NCBI RefSeq assembly: GCF_002127215.1
Contig: NZ_NFUT01000001.1
Coordinates: 310,001 to 374,000 of the forward strand
Direction of reading: 5' to 3'
Origin: Hydrogenophaga sp. IBVHS2
GTDB taxonomy: Bacteria; Pseudomonadota; Gammaproteobacteria; Burkholderiales; Burkholderiaceae_C
Length of the DNA stretch: 64,000 bases
In this document: in pieces, positions 17,868 to 26,721 of the stretch
Layout: every line of letters starts with the position of its first letter
How positions within the stretch are numbered: the first letter of the stretch is position 1
Notes under the pieces: generated by a model
Databases searched by the model: none
What the model saw: the letters and a program-made list of their open reading frames with translations, nothing else
Told to the model about the DNA's origin: nothing
Translations under genes and position numbers: made by a program

Positions 17868-19703
17868 TCAGGTGCTGTCCGGCGTGCTGGCCCAGGCGGG
17901 AGCCAGCGGCAGCTGCAGCGTGGCCACCGTGCCCTGGCCGGGGGTGCTCTGCAGGCTGACGCTGCCCCCGTGCAGCTCCACGATTTCCTTGACCAGGTTC
18001 AGGCCCAGACCGGTGCCCGGGATGTTGCCCGAGGTGTCGGCCCGGTAGAAGCGCTCGAAAGCCCGTTCCAGCTGTTCCGGCGTCATGCCGATGCCCTGGT
18101 CCCGCACATGGATGCACAGGCTGCGCGGCGTGCGGTCCAGATCGAGATCGGCATCGACCCGCACCGTGCTGCCCGGCGCCGAGTACTTGAAGGCGTTGCT
18201 CAGCAGGTTGGTCAGGGCCTGCTGGATCTTGGCGGCATCGGCCAGCACCTGCACCGGTGGCAGTTCGCCGAGCTGCACCTTCTGCCCGAGCTCGTCGCTC
18301 GACATGGCCTGCAGCACACCGTCCACCAGCGCCTGCACCGGCGTCGGGACGATGTGGAAGTCCTTGCCCTGGCGCGCCTCGATGCGCGAGAGATCCAGCA
18401 GCTCCTGGATCAGGCTGGACAGCAGCATGCCCTGGCGGTGCACCGTGGCCAGCAGGTCCTTCTGCCGGGCTGGCGGGTATTCGCGGTGCAGCATGAGTTC
18501 GGTGAAGCCCACGATGCTGGCCAGCGGTGTGCGCAGCTCGTGTGCGGCGGTGGCCAGGAACTCGCTCTTGAGGCGGTCGATCTCGCTCTGGTGGGTGATG
18601 TCGCGCATGTAGACGATGGTCTCGCCACTGCCGCCCAGGTTGCGGCGCACCTCGCGCTCGATCACCTTGCGCGTGGGCTGCACCAGCACGATGCGGTCGT
18701 GTGCACGGTCGTTCACCGCCTCGGCCACGGTGCGGCAGGCACCGGGCGACTCGCACAGCGAGGCGAACCAGCGGTCGAAGTCCGGCAGGAGGCCGCACTC
18801 GGGCGGCACTTCGCCGACCAGGGCCCTGAACGCCGGATTGACGCTGATGAGCTCACCGCGCGCATCGAACACCGCGAAGCCGTCGGGACTGAGATCGAAG
18901 GTGGCATTGAGACGGGCCGTGCGTTCGATGAGCCGCTGCTTGACCTCGATCTGGCTGCTCACGTCCTCGACCACGTTGATGTAGTGCGTGATGTGTCCCT
19001 GCGCGTCGCGCACCGGCGAGACCGAGAGCTTGTTGTGGAACAGGCTGCCGTCCTTGCGGTAGTTCTTGAGGGTGATGCTGAGTTCTCCGCCGCTCTGCAC
19101 CGTGCGGGCCAGCAGGGCCAGGTCGTCGGGGTCGGTCAGCGGGCCTTCGAACAGGCCGGCGTTGCGGCCCAGCAGTTCGTGCCGCGCGTAACCGGTGATG
19201 CGGCAGAAGGCCGGATTGACGTGCACGATCGGCTGCGGGAAACGGCGCGCATCGCTGATCGAAATGCCGTTGAGCGTGCAGTCGACTGCACGGCCGTAGA
19301 GCATCATGTACTCCTCGGCCTGCTGCACCTCGGTGAGGTCGCGCACGATGCAGGTGTAGCGGATCTCCGGGTCGTCGTTGATCTCGCCGAGCAGCACCTC
19401 CACCGGAAACGCCACGTCGCCGTGCCGCAGGGCCTGCAGTTCGAGCCGGCCGATGCGGCTCTGGGTGCTGTGGATCAACATGCCGCCCTGCATGGTGCGC
19501 GCCAGGCCTGCCGCATCCAGCGTGGGCAGCAGGCTGGACAGCAGCGTGCCGCCGAGTTCGGCGGCGGCCTTCCCGAACATGCGCTCGGCGGCCGGATTCG
19601 CGCTGTGCACACGCCCGTCGGCCCGCACCCCGACGATGGCGTCGGCGGCGGTGTCGAGCATGGCCCTCAGGCGTCGCAGTTCGATGGCGGGGCTTGTGTC
19701 CAC
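17868..19703 (-). CDS. Triple-PAS sensor histidine kinase (cytoplasmic)
   Basis: About 611 residues with no transmembrane segment. PAS domains span roughly 11-127, 136-255 and 262-370, followed by the HisKA box with phosphoacceptor His388 (AHELRTPL) and an HATPase domain (N box LTNLLSNAFKYS, DQGIGM, GTGLGLNLV). PAS2 resembles LOV domains (GRN-x-x-LFEGPLTD) but has Ala where the photoactive Cys would be. The start codon is GTG at 19703 with no good ribosome site, so ATG at 19661 is an alternative. A stand-alone receiver gene starts the next unit upstream and is the likely partner. Confidence 0.88.
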   Translation of the reverse strand: MDTSPAIELRRLRAMLDTAADAIVGVRADGRVHSANPAAERMFGKAAAELGGTLLSSLLPTLDAAGLARTMQGGMLIHSTQSRIGRLELQALRHGDVAFPVEVLLGEINDDPEIRYTCIVRDLTEVQQAEEYMMLYGRAVDCTLNGISISDARRFPQPIVHVNPAFCRITGYARHELLGRNAGLFEGPLTDPDDLALLARTVQSGGELSITLKNYRKDGSLFHNKLSVSPVRDAQGHITHYINVVEDVSSQIEVKQRLIERTARLNATFDLSPDGFAVFDARGELISVNPAFRALVGEVPPECGLLPDFDRWFASLCESPGACRTVAEAVNDRAHDRIVLVQPTRKVIEREVRRNLGGSGETIVYMRDITHQSEIDRLKSEFLATAAHELRTPLASIVGFTELMLHREYPPARQKDLLATVHRQGMLLSSLIQELLDLSRIEARQGKDFHIVPTPVQALVDGVLQAMSSDELGQKVQLGELPPVQVLADAAKIQQALTNLLSNAFKYSAPGSTVRVDADLDLDRTPRSLCIHVRDQGIGMTPEQLERAFERFYRADTSGNIPGTGLGLNLVKEIVELHGGSVSLQSTPGQGTVATLQLPLAPAWASTPDST

Positions 19704-19737
19704 GGTGCAGGTCAGGGCACGTATCGACGAAGGTCGC

Positions 19738-20124
19738 TCAGGCGGCGGGGGAGGCCAGCATCTCGTCCACCAGGTCCAGCAGCTTCAGCGGGCTGAAGGC
19801 CTTGGTGAGGTAGGCGTCGGCTTCGGCCTTGCGGCCGTTCTCCAGGTCTTCCTTCTGCGCTCGCGCTGTCAGCAGGATGACCTTGGTGTGGTGGCGCAGC
19901 GCCGGATCCTGCTTGATCCGGGCGCACACCTGGTAGCCGTCGAGTTCGCCCGGCATCATCACGTCGAGCAGCACCAGCACCGGCTTGAGGGCCTGTGCCA
20001 GGTGCAGCCCCTCGCCACCGCTGGCGGCTTCGTGGAGCTCGACGTCGTCCAGGTGCTGCAAGGTCAGGCGGATGAGTTTGCGGATGTCCGGCTGGTCATC
20101 CACGATGAGGATGTGGTGGGTCAT
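19738..20124 (-). CDS. Single-domain response regulator (CheY-like)
   Basis: 128 residues, only a receiver domain: acidic pair D9-D10, phosphoacceptor Asp54 in LLDVMMPGELDG, and the conserved Lys in YLTKAFSP. There is no output domain, so it acts by protein contact or as a phosphorelay step. Its start overlaps the end of the upstream degenerate kinase gene by four bases, and the triple-PAS kinase gene lies 34 bases downstream, making a three-gene signalling unit. Confidence 0.92.
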   Translation of the reverse strand: MTHHILIVDDQPDIRKLIRLTLQHLDDVELHEAASGGEGLHLAQALKPVLVLLDVMMPGELDGYQVCARIKQDPALRHHTKVILLTARAQKEDLENGRKAEADAYLTKAFSPLKLLDLVDEMLASPAA

Positions 20125-21272
20125 GTCGTGCTTCGGCTGCGTTTGCGGCTGCGGGCGATCAGGGCCGAGAGGTCCTCGGCATAGATCTGGGCCTGCAGCA
20201 GGTCCAGGTGATGGTGGTTGCGGGCGGGGGCGCCGGTGGGCAGTTCGAGGCGGACGGCCAGTTCGCCGTCTTCGTCGTCGATGCGCAGATGGCCTTCGTG
20301 CAGCTGCAGGATGCGCTGGGCCAGCGGCAGGCCGATGCGCAACCCGTGGGCACTGCTTGCGGGCGGCAGCCCGGGGGTGGGCCGGAACAGGGTGGCGGCG
20401 TGCCGGTTGAGCACGGCGGCGGTGACCGCGCCCAGGCTGCGCACCACCATTTGCAGGTGCTGCCCCGACACGGCGAAGCCGACCCGCACCGCCACCGGCT
20501 GGGAATCGGCCACGCCGCCCCGGGCATGTTCGATGGCGTTGTGCAGGCACTCGTGCACCGCCCGCTGCAGCAGGCGCCGGCTGCCGTAGACCGGGGGCAG
20601 CTCGCCCTGCTGGTCTTCGATGAGCACGCTCACACCCCGGGCGCGGGTGAGCGGGAGCAGCTCGGTGCAGACCGCCCGCAGCAGGTCCGGCAGCAGCACC
20701 CGGTCTTCGCCCACCAGGGCGTCATCGCCGAACACGTCGACCAGATCGATCAGGCGGGTCAGCCGGTCGGACAGGTGCTTCACACCATCGGCCAGGCTTC
20801 TGGGGTCGGAGGCGGCCTCGTGCGCCCGGGCCAGCACCGACTGCATGGGGGGCACGATCTCGCTGCGCAGCAGCTGCATGATCTGCGGCAGGCTCAGGCG
20901 CTCGGGGGAGGCGGTATCGGCGGGGGTGTCGGTGGTGGCGGCGGGACCGGCCGCACCGACCGGGGTGATCAGCATGACCGCCAGACCGGCGATAGGCCGC
21001 GCCGGGAACGCGCAGTCCAGTTCGGACACGCCCTGATCGCCGTGCACCTGTACCCGCAGGGTGACCGATTCGGTCAGCTGGCCGGCCACCACCTGGCGCA
21101 CCTGGTGCCGGATCTGGGGGTCGCTGGGCAGCACCACGGTCGGACGGCTGGCCAGCGTTCGTGCGGCCTGGTTGGCAAACACCACCTGTCCTTCCGGACC
21201 GAACAGCATCATGGGGCTGCCGATCATGTCCAGCAGGGCGAGCAGCGGATGGGAGCCGGAGGCTTGCGACAT
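20121..21272 (-). CDS. PAS-domain protein with degenerate histidine-kinase module
   Basis: 383 residues. An N-terminal PAS-like domain (about 8-105) is followed by a dimerisation helix where the usual HELRTPL box reads SEIVPPM, with Ser137 in the His position, and then an ATPase-like fold. The N box has Asn245 (ECLHNAIEHA), but no DxGxG motif is visible and the G2 box is only GLRIGLPLA. It probably cannot autophosphorylate and may act as a sensor scaffold or phosphotransfer modulator for the coupled receiver. Family assignment is by pattern only. Confidence 0.75.
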   Translation of the reverse strand: MSQASGSHPLLALLDMIGSPMMLFGPEGQVVFANQAARTLASRPTVVLPSDPQIRHQVRQVVAGQLTESVTLRVQVHGDQGVSELDCAFPARPIAGLAVMLITPVGAAGPAATTDTPADTASPERLSLPQIMQLLRSEIVPPMQSVLARAHEAASDPRSLADGVKHLSDRLTRLIDLVDVFGDDALVGEDRVLLPDLLRAVCTELLPLTRARGVSVLIEDQQGELPPVYGSRRLLQRAVHECLHNAIEHARGGVADSQPVAVRVGFAVSGQHLQMVVRSLGAVTAAVLNRHAATLFRPTPGLPPASSAHGLRIGLPLAQRILQLHEGHLRIDDEDGELAVRLELPTGAPARNHHHLDLLQAQIYAEDLSALIARSRKRSRSTT

Positions 21273-21363
21273 GGGGTTTCACCCGCCGCCAACAGGGCGA
21301 CCGGGCTACCTTTCTGTATTTCACATCGGCCACCAGGCACCCGGGCTTGAGGTGCCAGCCGCA

Positions 21364-22779
21364 TCAATTTGTGTGATTTGCCTCGATCGGGCAGGGCAGT
21401 TCCAGCCGCACCCGCAGGCCGCCGGCCGGACTGCGGCCCAGGCTCACGCTGCCCTCGTACTGCTGCACCAGCTGGTCGACGATGGCCAGTCCCAGTCCGG
21501 ACCCCGGCACCGTCTGGTCCATGCGAACGCCCCTCGACAGCGCCGCGCTGCGGTCGGCCTCGGGAATGCCGGGGCCGTCGTCGTCGATCAGCAGCACCAG
21601 ACGGCCGTGCGGCAGGGCCTCGCCACTGAGTTCGACGCGGTGCCGGCCCCACTTGCAGGCGTTGTCCAGCAGGTTGCCCAGCAGGGTCTGCAGGTCCTGG
21701 GACTCGCCGGCAAACTGCAGCTGTGCCGGCACCCGCACACCGATGCTCAGGGCGCGTGCCGCATGCACCCGTTCCATCACCCGCACCAGTCCGGCGGCCA
21801 CCGGCGCCACCGCGGTCTGCAGACCGGGACGGCGGTGGGCCGCTGCGGCGCGGGCCTGGGCCAGGTGCCAGTCCACCTGGCGCTGCATGGTGTCGAGCTG
21901 TTCGCCCAGCAGGCTCGACAGCGCGGCGGCCCGGTCCGGATCGCTGCCGGTGGCCAGGCCGGCCTGGCGCAGCACCGCCATCGGGGTCTTCAGGGCGTGG
22001 GCCAGGTCGCCAGCCTGGGTGCGCGCCCGCTCCACCAGCGCGGCATTGCGGTCGAGCACGGTGTTGAAGTCGTCCACCAGGGGCTGTATCTCGCCCGGAA
22101 ACAGGCCGCTCAGGCGGGGCTGCCGTCCGACCCGCACCTGCTGCACGGCGCGTTGCAGGGCCCGCAACGGGGCCAGTCCCACCAGCACCTGCACCGCCAC
22201 GGCCAGGCCCAGCAGCAGGCCCAGCACCAGCAGCGTCAGGCCCAGCTCGCGGCCGAACCGGTCGGCGGCCCGGTGCATGTCGCCCAGATCGCCGGCCACT
22301 GCCAGCCGCCAGCCGGGGCGGGGGTCGCCCGGCAGGCTCAGGCTGCGCTCCAGCACCATCAGGCTGGCACCGTCGGGTCCGGTGGTGCGGTGCACATGCA
22401 CCTGTCCGTCGGCCAGCGTGTCGTTGTCCAGCCGCAGTTCGCCGTCCCACAGCGAGCGCGAGCGCAGCACCCCGGTGCGTCCGCGCCCGCCGTCTCCCAG
22501 GCGGTCGAGCTGCCAGTACAGCCCGGAATAGGGGGTATGCCAGCGTGGGTCGGACAGGCGCTGGGTGTCGATGCGGGGCTCGCCCCGGGCATCGGTGTCC
22601 AGTCGGGCGGTCAGCTGGTCGAGCTGCAGCCGCAAGCCGCGCTCGAACTGGCTGGCCGCATGGTCTCGGAACAGCCCGTCCAGGAACACGCCGGCCAGCA
22701 GCAGCGAGACCGCCAGCATGACCAGGGTGCCGGCCAGCAGCCGCCAGCGCAGCGAACGCATGGGGTTCCGGCGGCTCAT
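21364..22779 (-). CDS. Membrane sensor histidine kinase (PhoQ/QseC-like)
   Basis: 471 residues. A transmembrane helix at about 12-36, a periplasmic domain to about 178, a second helix at about 181-202, a HAMP-like linker, HisKA with His261 in LAHALKTPMAVL, and an HATPase domain (LLGNLLDNACKWG, DDDGPGIP, GSGLGLAIV). The HALKTP box and GLxP-LRAL linker are typical of PhoQ-like kinases. It overlaps the upstream regulator gene by four bases. The divergent cytochrome genes suggest a redox, heme or metal-related signal, which is inference. Confidence 0.9.
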   Translation of the reverse strand: MSRRNPMRSLRWRLLAGTLVMLAVSLLLAGVFLDGLFRDHAASQFERGLRLQLDQLTARLDTDARGEPRIDTQRLSDPRWHTPYSGLYWQLDRLGDGGRGRTGVLRSRSLWDGELRLDNDTLADGQVHVHRTTGPDGASLMVLERSLSLPGDPRPGWRLAVAGDLGDMHRAADRFGRELGLTLLVLGLLLGLAVAVQVLVGLAPLRALQRAVQQVRVGRQPRLSGLFPGEIQPLVDDFNTVLDRNAALVERARTQAGDLAHALKTPMAVLRQAGLATGSDPDRAAALSSLLGEQLDTMQRQVDWHLAQARAAAAHRRPGLQTAVAPVAAGLVRVMERVHAARALSIGVRVPAQLQFAGESQDLQTLLGNLLDNACKWGRHRVELSGEALPHGRLVLLIDDDGPGIPEADRSAALSRGVRMDQTVPGSGLGLAIVDQLVQQYEGSVSLGRSPAGGLRVRLELPCPIEANHTN

Positions 22780-23441
22780 GAGGCGTGTGGTGCCAGCCGG
22801 TAACCCAGGCCACGCACCGTCTCGATCACGTCGCCCGGCAGCTTGCGGCGCAGCCGCGCCACGAACACTTCGATGGTGTTGGAGTCGCGGTCGAAGTCCT
22901 GGGCGTAGATGTGTTCCACCAGTTCGCTGCGCGAGACCACCCGACCGGGGTGATGCATGAGGTAGGCCAGCACCTTGTATTCGTGCGCGGTCAGCTCCAC
23001 CGGCAGGCCGTCGGCACTGACCCGGCCACTGCGCGTGTCCAGCGCGACCGGGCCGCAGCGAAGCACCGCCGACGCCTGGCCGTGGGCGCGGCGGATCAGC
23101 GCCCGCAGACGCGCCAGCAGCTCCTCCATGTGGAAGGGCTTGGTGAGGTAGTCGTCTGCGCCGGCGTCGATGCCCGAGACCTTGTCGGTCCAGCTGTCGC
23201 GGGCGGTGAGGATGAGCACCGGCATCGTCAGCCCGGACTCACGCCAGCGGTGCAGCACGGTCAGACCGTCCAGCCGGGGCAACCCCAGGTCGAGCACGAC
23301 GGCATCGAAGGCGCTGTGCTGGCCCAGGTGATGCGCGTCCACCCCGTTGTCGGCCTCGTCCACCGTGTAGCCGGCGGCCTGCAGGCCGGTGCGCAGCTGG
23401 CTGCGCAGAAGGGCTTCGTCTTCGACCAGGAGGATGCGCAT
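22776..23441 (-). CDS. OmpR/PhoP-type response regulator
   Basis: 221 residues. Receiver with Asp51 (VVLDLGLPRLDG) and Lys in DDYLTKPFHMEELLARL, then an OmpR-type winged helix (LTAHEYKVLAYLMHHPGRVVSR ending ETVRGLGYRLAPH). It is first of the pair with the kinase gene and follows a PepSY gene by 13 bases. Direct repeats in the region upstream of the PepSY gene are candidate binding sites. Confidence 0.93.
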   Translation of the reverse strand: MRILLVEDEALLRSQLRTGLQAAGYTVDEADNGVDAHHLGQHSAFDAVVLDLGLPRLDGLTVLHRWRESGLTMPVLILTARDSWTDKVSGIDAGADDYLTKPFHMEELLARLRALIRRAHGQASAVLRCGPVALDTRSGRVSADGLPVELTAHEYKVLAYLMHHPGRVVSRSELVEHIYAQDFDRDSNTIEVFVARLRRKLPGDVIETVRGLGYRLAPHAS

Positions 23442-23454
23442 GGGCGGCGATCGA

Positions 23455-23796
23455 TCAGGGTTCCTTGCGGCGCTGGCGCAGCACCTCGGCGCTGCGGGCG
23501 TCGACCTCGAGCTTCATCAGCCGGCCACCCGGCTGCAGCAGCTTGAGCTCGTAGATCCAGCGCCCCTGATCGCGTTCCAGCTCCACCTCCAGCACCTGGC
23601 CGGGATGGCTGCGCTCCAGGCGCTGCAGCAAGGTGCTCAGCGGCAGCACCTCGCCCCGGACCAGGGCTTCGCGGGCCCTTTCGTGGTCATCATCGGCTGC
23701 GGCCAGACCCGGCCAGGCGGCAGCCACCAGCAGCACTGCGGCCAGGGCGCATGCCATTGGCCGTGCGGATCGGTGAGGCGGGCGGGACGCAGTCAT
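23455..23796 (-). CDS. PepSY-domain periplasmic protein
   Basis: 113 residues from ATG 23796. It has a signal peptide (ALAAVLLVAAAWPGLAAADD) and a PepSY-like domain of about 75 residues (LSTLLQRLERSHPGQVLEVELE, RWIYELKLLQPGG). PepSY proteins are often encoded next to PhoPQ-like systems and heme proteins. Nearby ATG 23805 is an alternative start. It is first in an apparent operon with the response regulator and kinase, and divergent from the SHP cytochrome gene. Confidence 0.82.
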   Translation of the reverse strand: MTASRPPHRSARPMACALAAVLLVAAAWPGLAAADDDHERAREALVRGEVLPLSTLLQRLERSHPGQVLEVELERDQGRWIYELKLLQPGGRLMKLEVDARSAEVLRQRRKEP

Positions 23797-23820
23797 GCCG
23801 GTCATTGTGGGGGCACTGCC

Positions 23821-23857
23821 TGAACGCGAGATGAACGCCGGCTTCAGGTGGCGTTCA
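23821..23857. promoter_or_regulatory. Candidate operator: TGAACGC direct repeat plus inverted copy
   Basis: TGAACGC occurs at 23821-23827 and again at 23832-23838, an 11-base period, and its inverse GCGTTCA lies at 23851-23857. Tandem sites one helical turn apart are typical of OmpR-family regulators. The site is between the divergent PepSY-regulator-kinase genes and the cytochrome genes, so it could control both. This is inferred from pattern and position. Confidence 0.5.
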
Positions 23858-23921
23858 AGGCCGGCGCCCAAGAATGCCTGCAACGGGTGAATGGCACCCG
23901 ATCTTGACCCGGAGGACCTTC

Positions 23922-24329
23922 ATGCACCCGATACGACCGCTGCTGACAGCCCTGGCCCTGTTTGTTGGCATGGCGGCCTGGCCTGCTGCCCATGCCGGCG
24001 ACACCTCGCCCCAGGCCCAGCTGGAGCACTGGAGCGCTCAGGCCGGTGCGCCGGGGAATGCCGCGCGCGGTCAGGCCTTCTTCAACCGCACCCATGGCCG
24101 CGAATGGTCGTGTGCCTCGTGCCACGGGAACACGCCCACCACCGACGGCCAGCACGCCTCCACCGGCAAGCGCATGGCCCCGCTGGCCCCGGCGGCCAAT
24201 CCCAAGGCGTTCACCGACACCGCTCGGGTCGAGAAATGGTTCCGACGCAACTGCCGCGACGTGCTCGACCGTGAATGCACCGCCGCCGAGAAAGCCGACG
24301 TGCTGGCCTGGCTGCTGCAGCTGCGCTGA
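23922..24329 (+). CDS. shp: SHP-type monoheme cytochrome c (DUF1924)
   Basis: 135 residues with a signal peptide ending near AHAGD and one heme site C64-A-S-C67-H68. The C-terminal part carries a Cys pair (NCRDVLDREC) as seen in sphaeroides heme protein, a periplasmic cytochrome whose heme can bind oxygen or NO. The start at 23922 has GGAGG seven bases upstream. The next two genes encode a diheme cytochrome c and a cytochrome b, the known SHP partner set for electron delivery. Confidence 0.88.
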   Translation: MHPIRPLLTALALFVGMAAWPAAHAGDTSPQAQLEHWSAQAGAPGNAARGQAFFNRTHGREWSCASCHGNTPTTDGQHASTGKRMAPLAPAANPKAFTDTARVEKWFRRNCRDVLDRECTAAEKADVLAWLLQLR

Positions 24330-24357
24330 TTCCCCTTCATCGATGCCGGAGACCTTC

Positions 24358-24882
24358 ATGACCCTGTCCCTTCCGATCACCCGCCGCTGGTTCGCCGCCC
24401 TGGCCTTGCCGCTGGGCCTGCTGTGCCTGGGCACCGCCCATGCCGATGACCGCCGCGACATGCCGCGCCAGGTGCCCAAGGCGTATCGGCAGGAATGTGC
24501 CGCCTGCCATGTGGCCTACCCACCCGGCATGCTCCCGGCCCGTTCGTGGCAGCGTGTGATGACCGGCCTGGACCGCCACTACGGCACCGATGCCAGTCTG
24601 GACGCTGCCACCGTGGCCCGGCTCGGCGACTGGCTGCAGACCCATGCCGCCACCGGTCGCCACGCGGCCGAAGCACCGGCCGACGACCGCATCACCCGAA
24701 CCGCCTGGTTCGAACGCCAGCACCGCGGGATCGAGCCCGCCGTGTGGAAGCTGCCGTCGGTGCGCAGCGCCGCGCAGTGCGCGGCCTGCCACACCGGCGC
24801 CGAACAAGGCCGCTTCGATGACGACAACCTGCGCATGCCCGCCGGCCTCACGGCCCGCCAGCAACGCGCCTGGAACGACTGA
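24358..24882 (+). CDS. dhc: Diheme cytochrome c (DHC type)
   Basis: 174 residues. It has a signal peptide ending near AHADD and two CAACH heme sites, Cys47-His51 and Cys141-His145. Low-complexity, charged linkers separate the two heme lobes. It follows the SHP gene by 28 bases and in known systems passes electrons between cytochrome b and SHP. ATG 24358 is chosen because GGAG lies six bases upstream; ATG 24343 would give a five-residue extension. Confidence 0.87.
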   Translation: MTLSLPITRRWFAALALPLGLLCLGTAHADDRRDMPRQVPKAYRQECAACHVAYPPGMLPARSWQRVMTGLDRHYGTDASLDAATVARLGDWLQTHAATGRHAAEAPADDRITRTAWFERQHRGIEPAVWKLPSVRSAAQCAACHTGAEQGRFDDDNLRMPAGLTARQQRAWND

Positions 24883-24912
24883 TTGCCCATCTGCCCGTCC
24901 CTGGAGATGACC

Positions 24913-25635
24913 GTGACACCCTCGACCCCTTTGACCCCTCCATCGCCCGCCATGGGTGCGTCAACGCACTCCGCAACGCCCACCGGCGCCCGCCCGCGCC
25001 GCGTCACCGATCTGCCCACGCGGCTTTACCACGCGCTGCTGGGCCTGTCGTTTGCCGGCGCTTACCTGAGTGCCGACAGCGAACGCTGGCGCTCGCTGCA
25101 CATCACCCTTGGCTACACCATGGCCGCGCTCCTGGTCTTCCGGCTGCTCTACGGCCTGTTCGGTCCGCGCCCGCTGCGCTGGAGCTCGATGGCCTCGCGG
25201 CTGCGCGGCGTGGGTCCGTGGCTGCGGGCCTGGTCCACACCATCGCGGTTGAACGCCGCCCACTGGCGCCAGGGGCAGAACCTGCTGATGCTGCTGACGG
25301 TGGCAGGGCTGCTGGCCTGCATCGCGCCGCTGGTGCTCAGCGGCCACGCCAGCTGGAACGAGTGGGGCGGCGAAGGGATGACCGACGTTCTGGAGGAAGT
25401 GCATGAGGCACTGGGAGAGGGCCTGCTGGTGCTGGTCGGCCTGCACCTGGCGTTGCTGGCCGTTCTGGGCCTGAGCCGGGGCACGCCGGCGGTCACCCCC
25501 ATGCTCACCGGCCGCGTGCCGGGGCCGGGTCCCGATCTGGTGACCAGCCAGCGCATCGGACTGGCGCTGTTGATGATGGCGGCCGCGGCATCGGGCTGGA
25601 TCTGGGCCGCCTGGCCCGGACTTCCGACCTTCTGA
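24913..25635 (+). CDS. Di-heme-type cytochrome b (SHP/DHC partner)
   Basis: About 240 residues: an N-terminal Pro/Thr-rich tail, then four hydrophobic helices with well-placed His residues (TRLYHALLG, HITLGYT, EVHEALGEGL, GLHLALLA), matching cytochrome b561-type membrane subunits. It should feed quinol electrons to the diheme cytochrome. GTG 24913 is preferred over ATG 24907 because the GGAG at 24903-24906 is six bases from the GTG, exactly as in the two preceding genes, but directly abuts the ATG. It ends back-to-back with modC. Confidence 0.83.
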   Translation: MTPSTPLTPPSPAMGASTHSATPTGARPRRVTDLPTRLYHALLGLSFAGAYLSADSERWRSLHITLGYTMAALLVFRLLYGLFGPRPLRWSSMASRLRGVGPWLRAWSTPSRLNAAHWRQGQNLLMLLTVAGLLACIAPLVLSGHASWNEWGGEGMTDVLEEVHEALGEGLLVLVGLHLALLAVLGLSRGTPAVTPMLTGRVPGPGPDLVTSQRIGLALLMMAAAASGWIWAAWPGLPTF

Positions 25636-26721
25636 TCAGGCGACCAGAGCCACCGATTTCACCTGCGCCCACACCGCATCGCCCGTCTGCAGCCCGAGTT
25701 GCTGCAGCGCGCGCCGTGTGACCCGGGCCAGCAGCAGCGAAGGGCCGCAGCGCAGCTGCACCAGACACTGCGACGGGTGCGCGTCGTCGGCCACCTCGCC
25801 CAGGGTGCAGGGCAGGTGGTTCTGGATGCTGGTGCCCTCCGGCTCGCTCAGCGTCAGGCTGACATCGCGCGCCAGCACCCGGATGCGCACCGCCGTCCCC
25901 ACCGCGGTACCGGCATCCCGCATCCACAGGGTGCCGCCCGGAATGGCCACCCGCATCAGGTGCCAGGGCACATCACGCTCGATCACCTCGCCGCGCAGCA
26001 GGCTGGCGGCGCGTTCGCCGTCGAACACCGGCGGATCGATGGCCGTCATCAGGTCCGCCGCCGGCCCGCTCGCCTTCACCTGGCCCTGTTCCAGCACCAC
26101 CAGGTGATCGGCCAGCCGAGCCAGCTCGTCCACCGAGTGGGTCACGTACAGCATGGGCAGGGACAGCTCGTCGCGCAGGCGCTCCAGCCACGGCAGCACG
26201 TCCTGGCGGCGGGCCGGGTCGAGTGCCGCCAGCGGCTCATCGAGCAGCAGCACCCGCGGCTCGGTGGCCAGGGCGCGGGCCATCGCCACGCGCTGCCGTT
26301 CGCCGCCCGACAGGTGCCCGGGACGGCGCTGCAGCAGATGGCCGATGCCCAGCAGCTCCACCGCTGCCTCGAGCGTGGCCCGGGCCCGGCTCGAGCGCAC
26401 CCGGCGCTGGCCGTACTGCAGGTTGCCCAGCACATCGAGGTGGTCGAACAGGCTGGCTTCCTGGAACACATACCCCAGGGGACGGCGATGGGTGGGCAGC
26501 CAGCAACCGGCGTCGTCGTCCTGCCAGACTTCACCACCCACGACCACCCGTGCCGCCCGCGCACGCTCCAGACCGGCCACGCAGCGCAGCAGGCTGGTCT
26601 TGCCCGAGCCCGACGGGCCGAACAGCACGCTGATGCCCCGGCCCGGCAGGCGCAGATCGGCCGAGAGCTCGAAACCGCTGCGGGGCAGGCGCACCCGGAT
26701 CTGCAGATCGTCCGGGTTCAT
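25636..26721 (-). CDS. modC: Molybdate ABC transporter ATP-binding protein ModC
   Basis: 361 residues. Walker [10 protein letters not shown], signature [15 protein letters not shown], Walker [13 protein letters not shown] and an H-loop (YVTHSVDEL) form the ABC domain. The C-terminal third is a molybdate-binding TOBE-like domain that can regulate transport. The start overlaps the modB stop by four bases. The very long open frame continuing upstream through modB and modA is a GC artefact. Confidence 0.95.
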   Translation of the reverse strand: MNPDDLQIRVRLPRSGFELSADLRLPGRGISVLFGPSGSGKTSLLRCVAGLERARAARVVVGGEVWQDDDAGCWLPTHRRPLGYVFQEASLFDHLDVLGNLQYGQRRVRSSRARATLEAAVELLGIGHLLQRRPGHLSGGERQRVAMARALATEPRVLLLDEPLAALDPARRQDVLPWLERLRDELSLPMLYVTHSVDELARLADHLVVLEQGQVKASGPAADLMTAIDPPVFDGERAASLLRGEVIERDVPWHLMRVAIPGGTLWMRDAGTAVGTAVRIRVLARDVSLTLSEPEGTSIQNHLPCTLGEVADDAHPSQCLVQLRCGPSLLLARVTRRALQQLGLQTGDAVWAQVKSVALVA

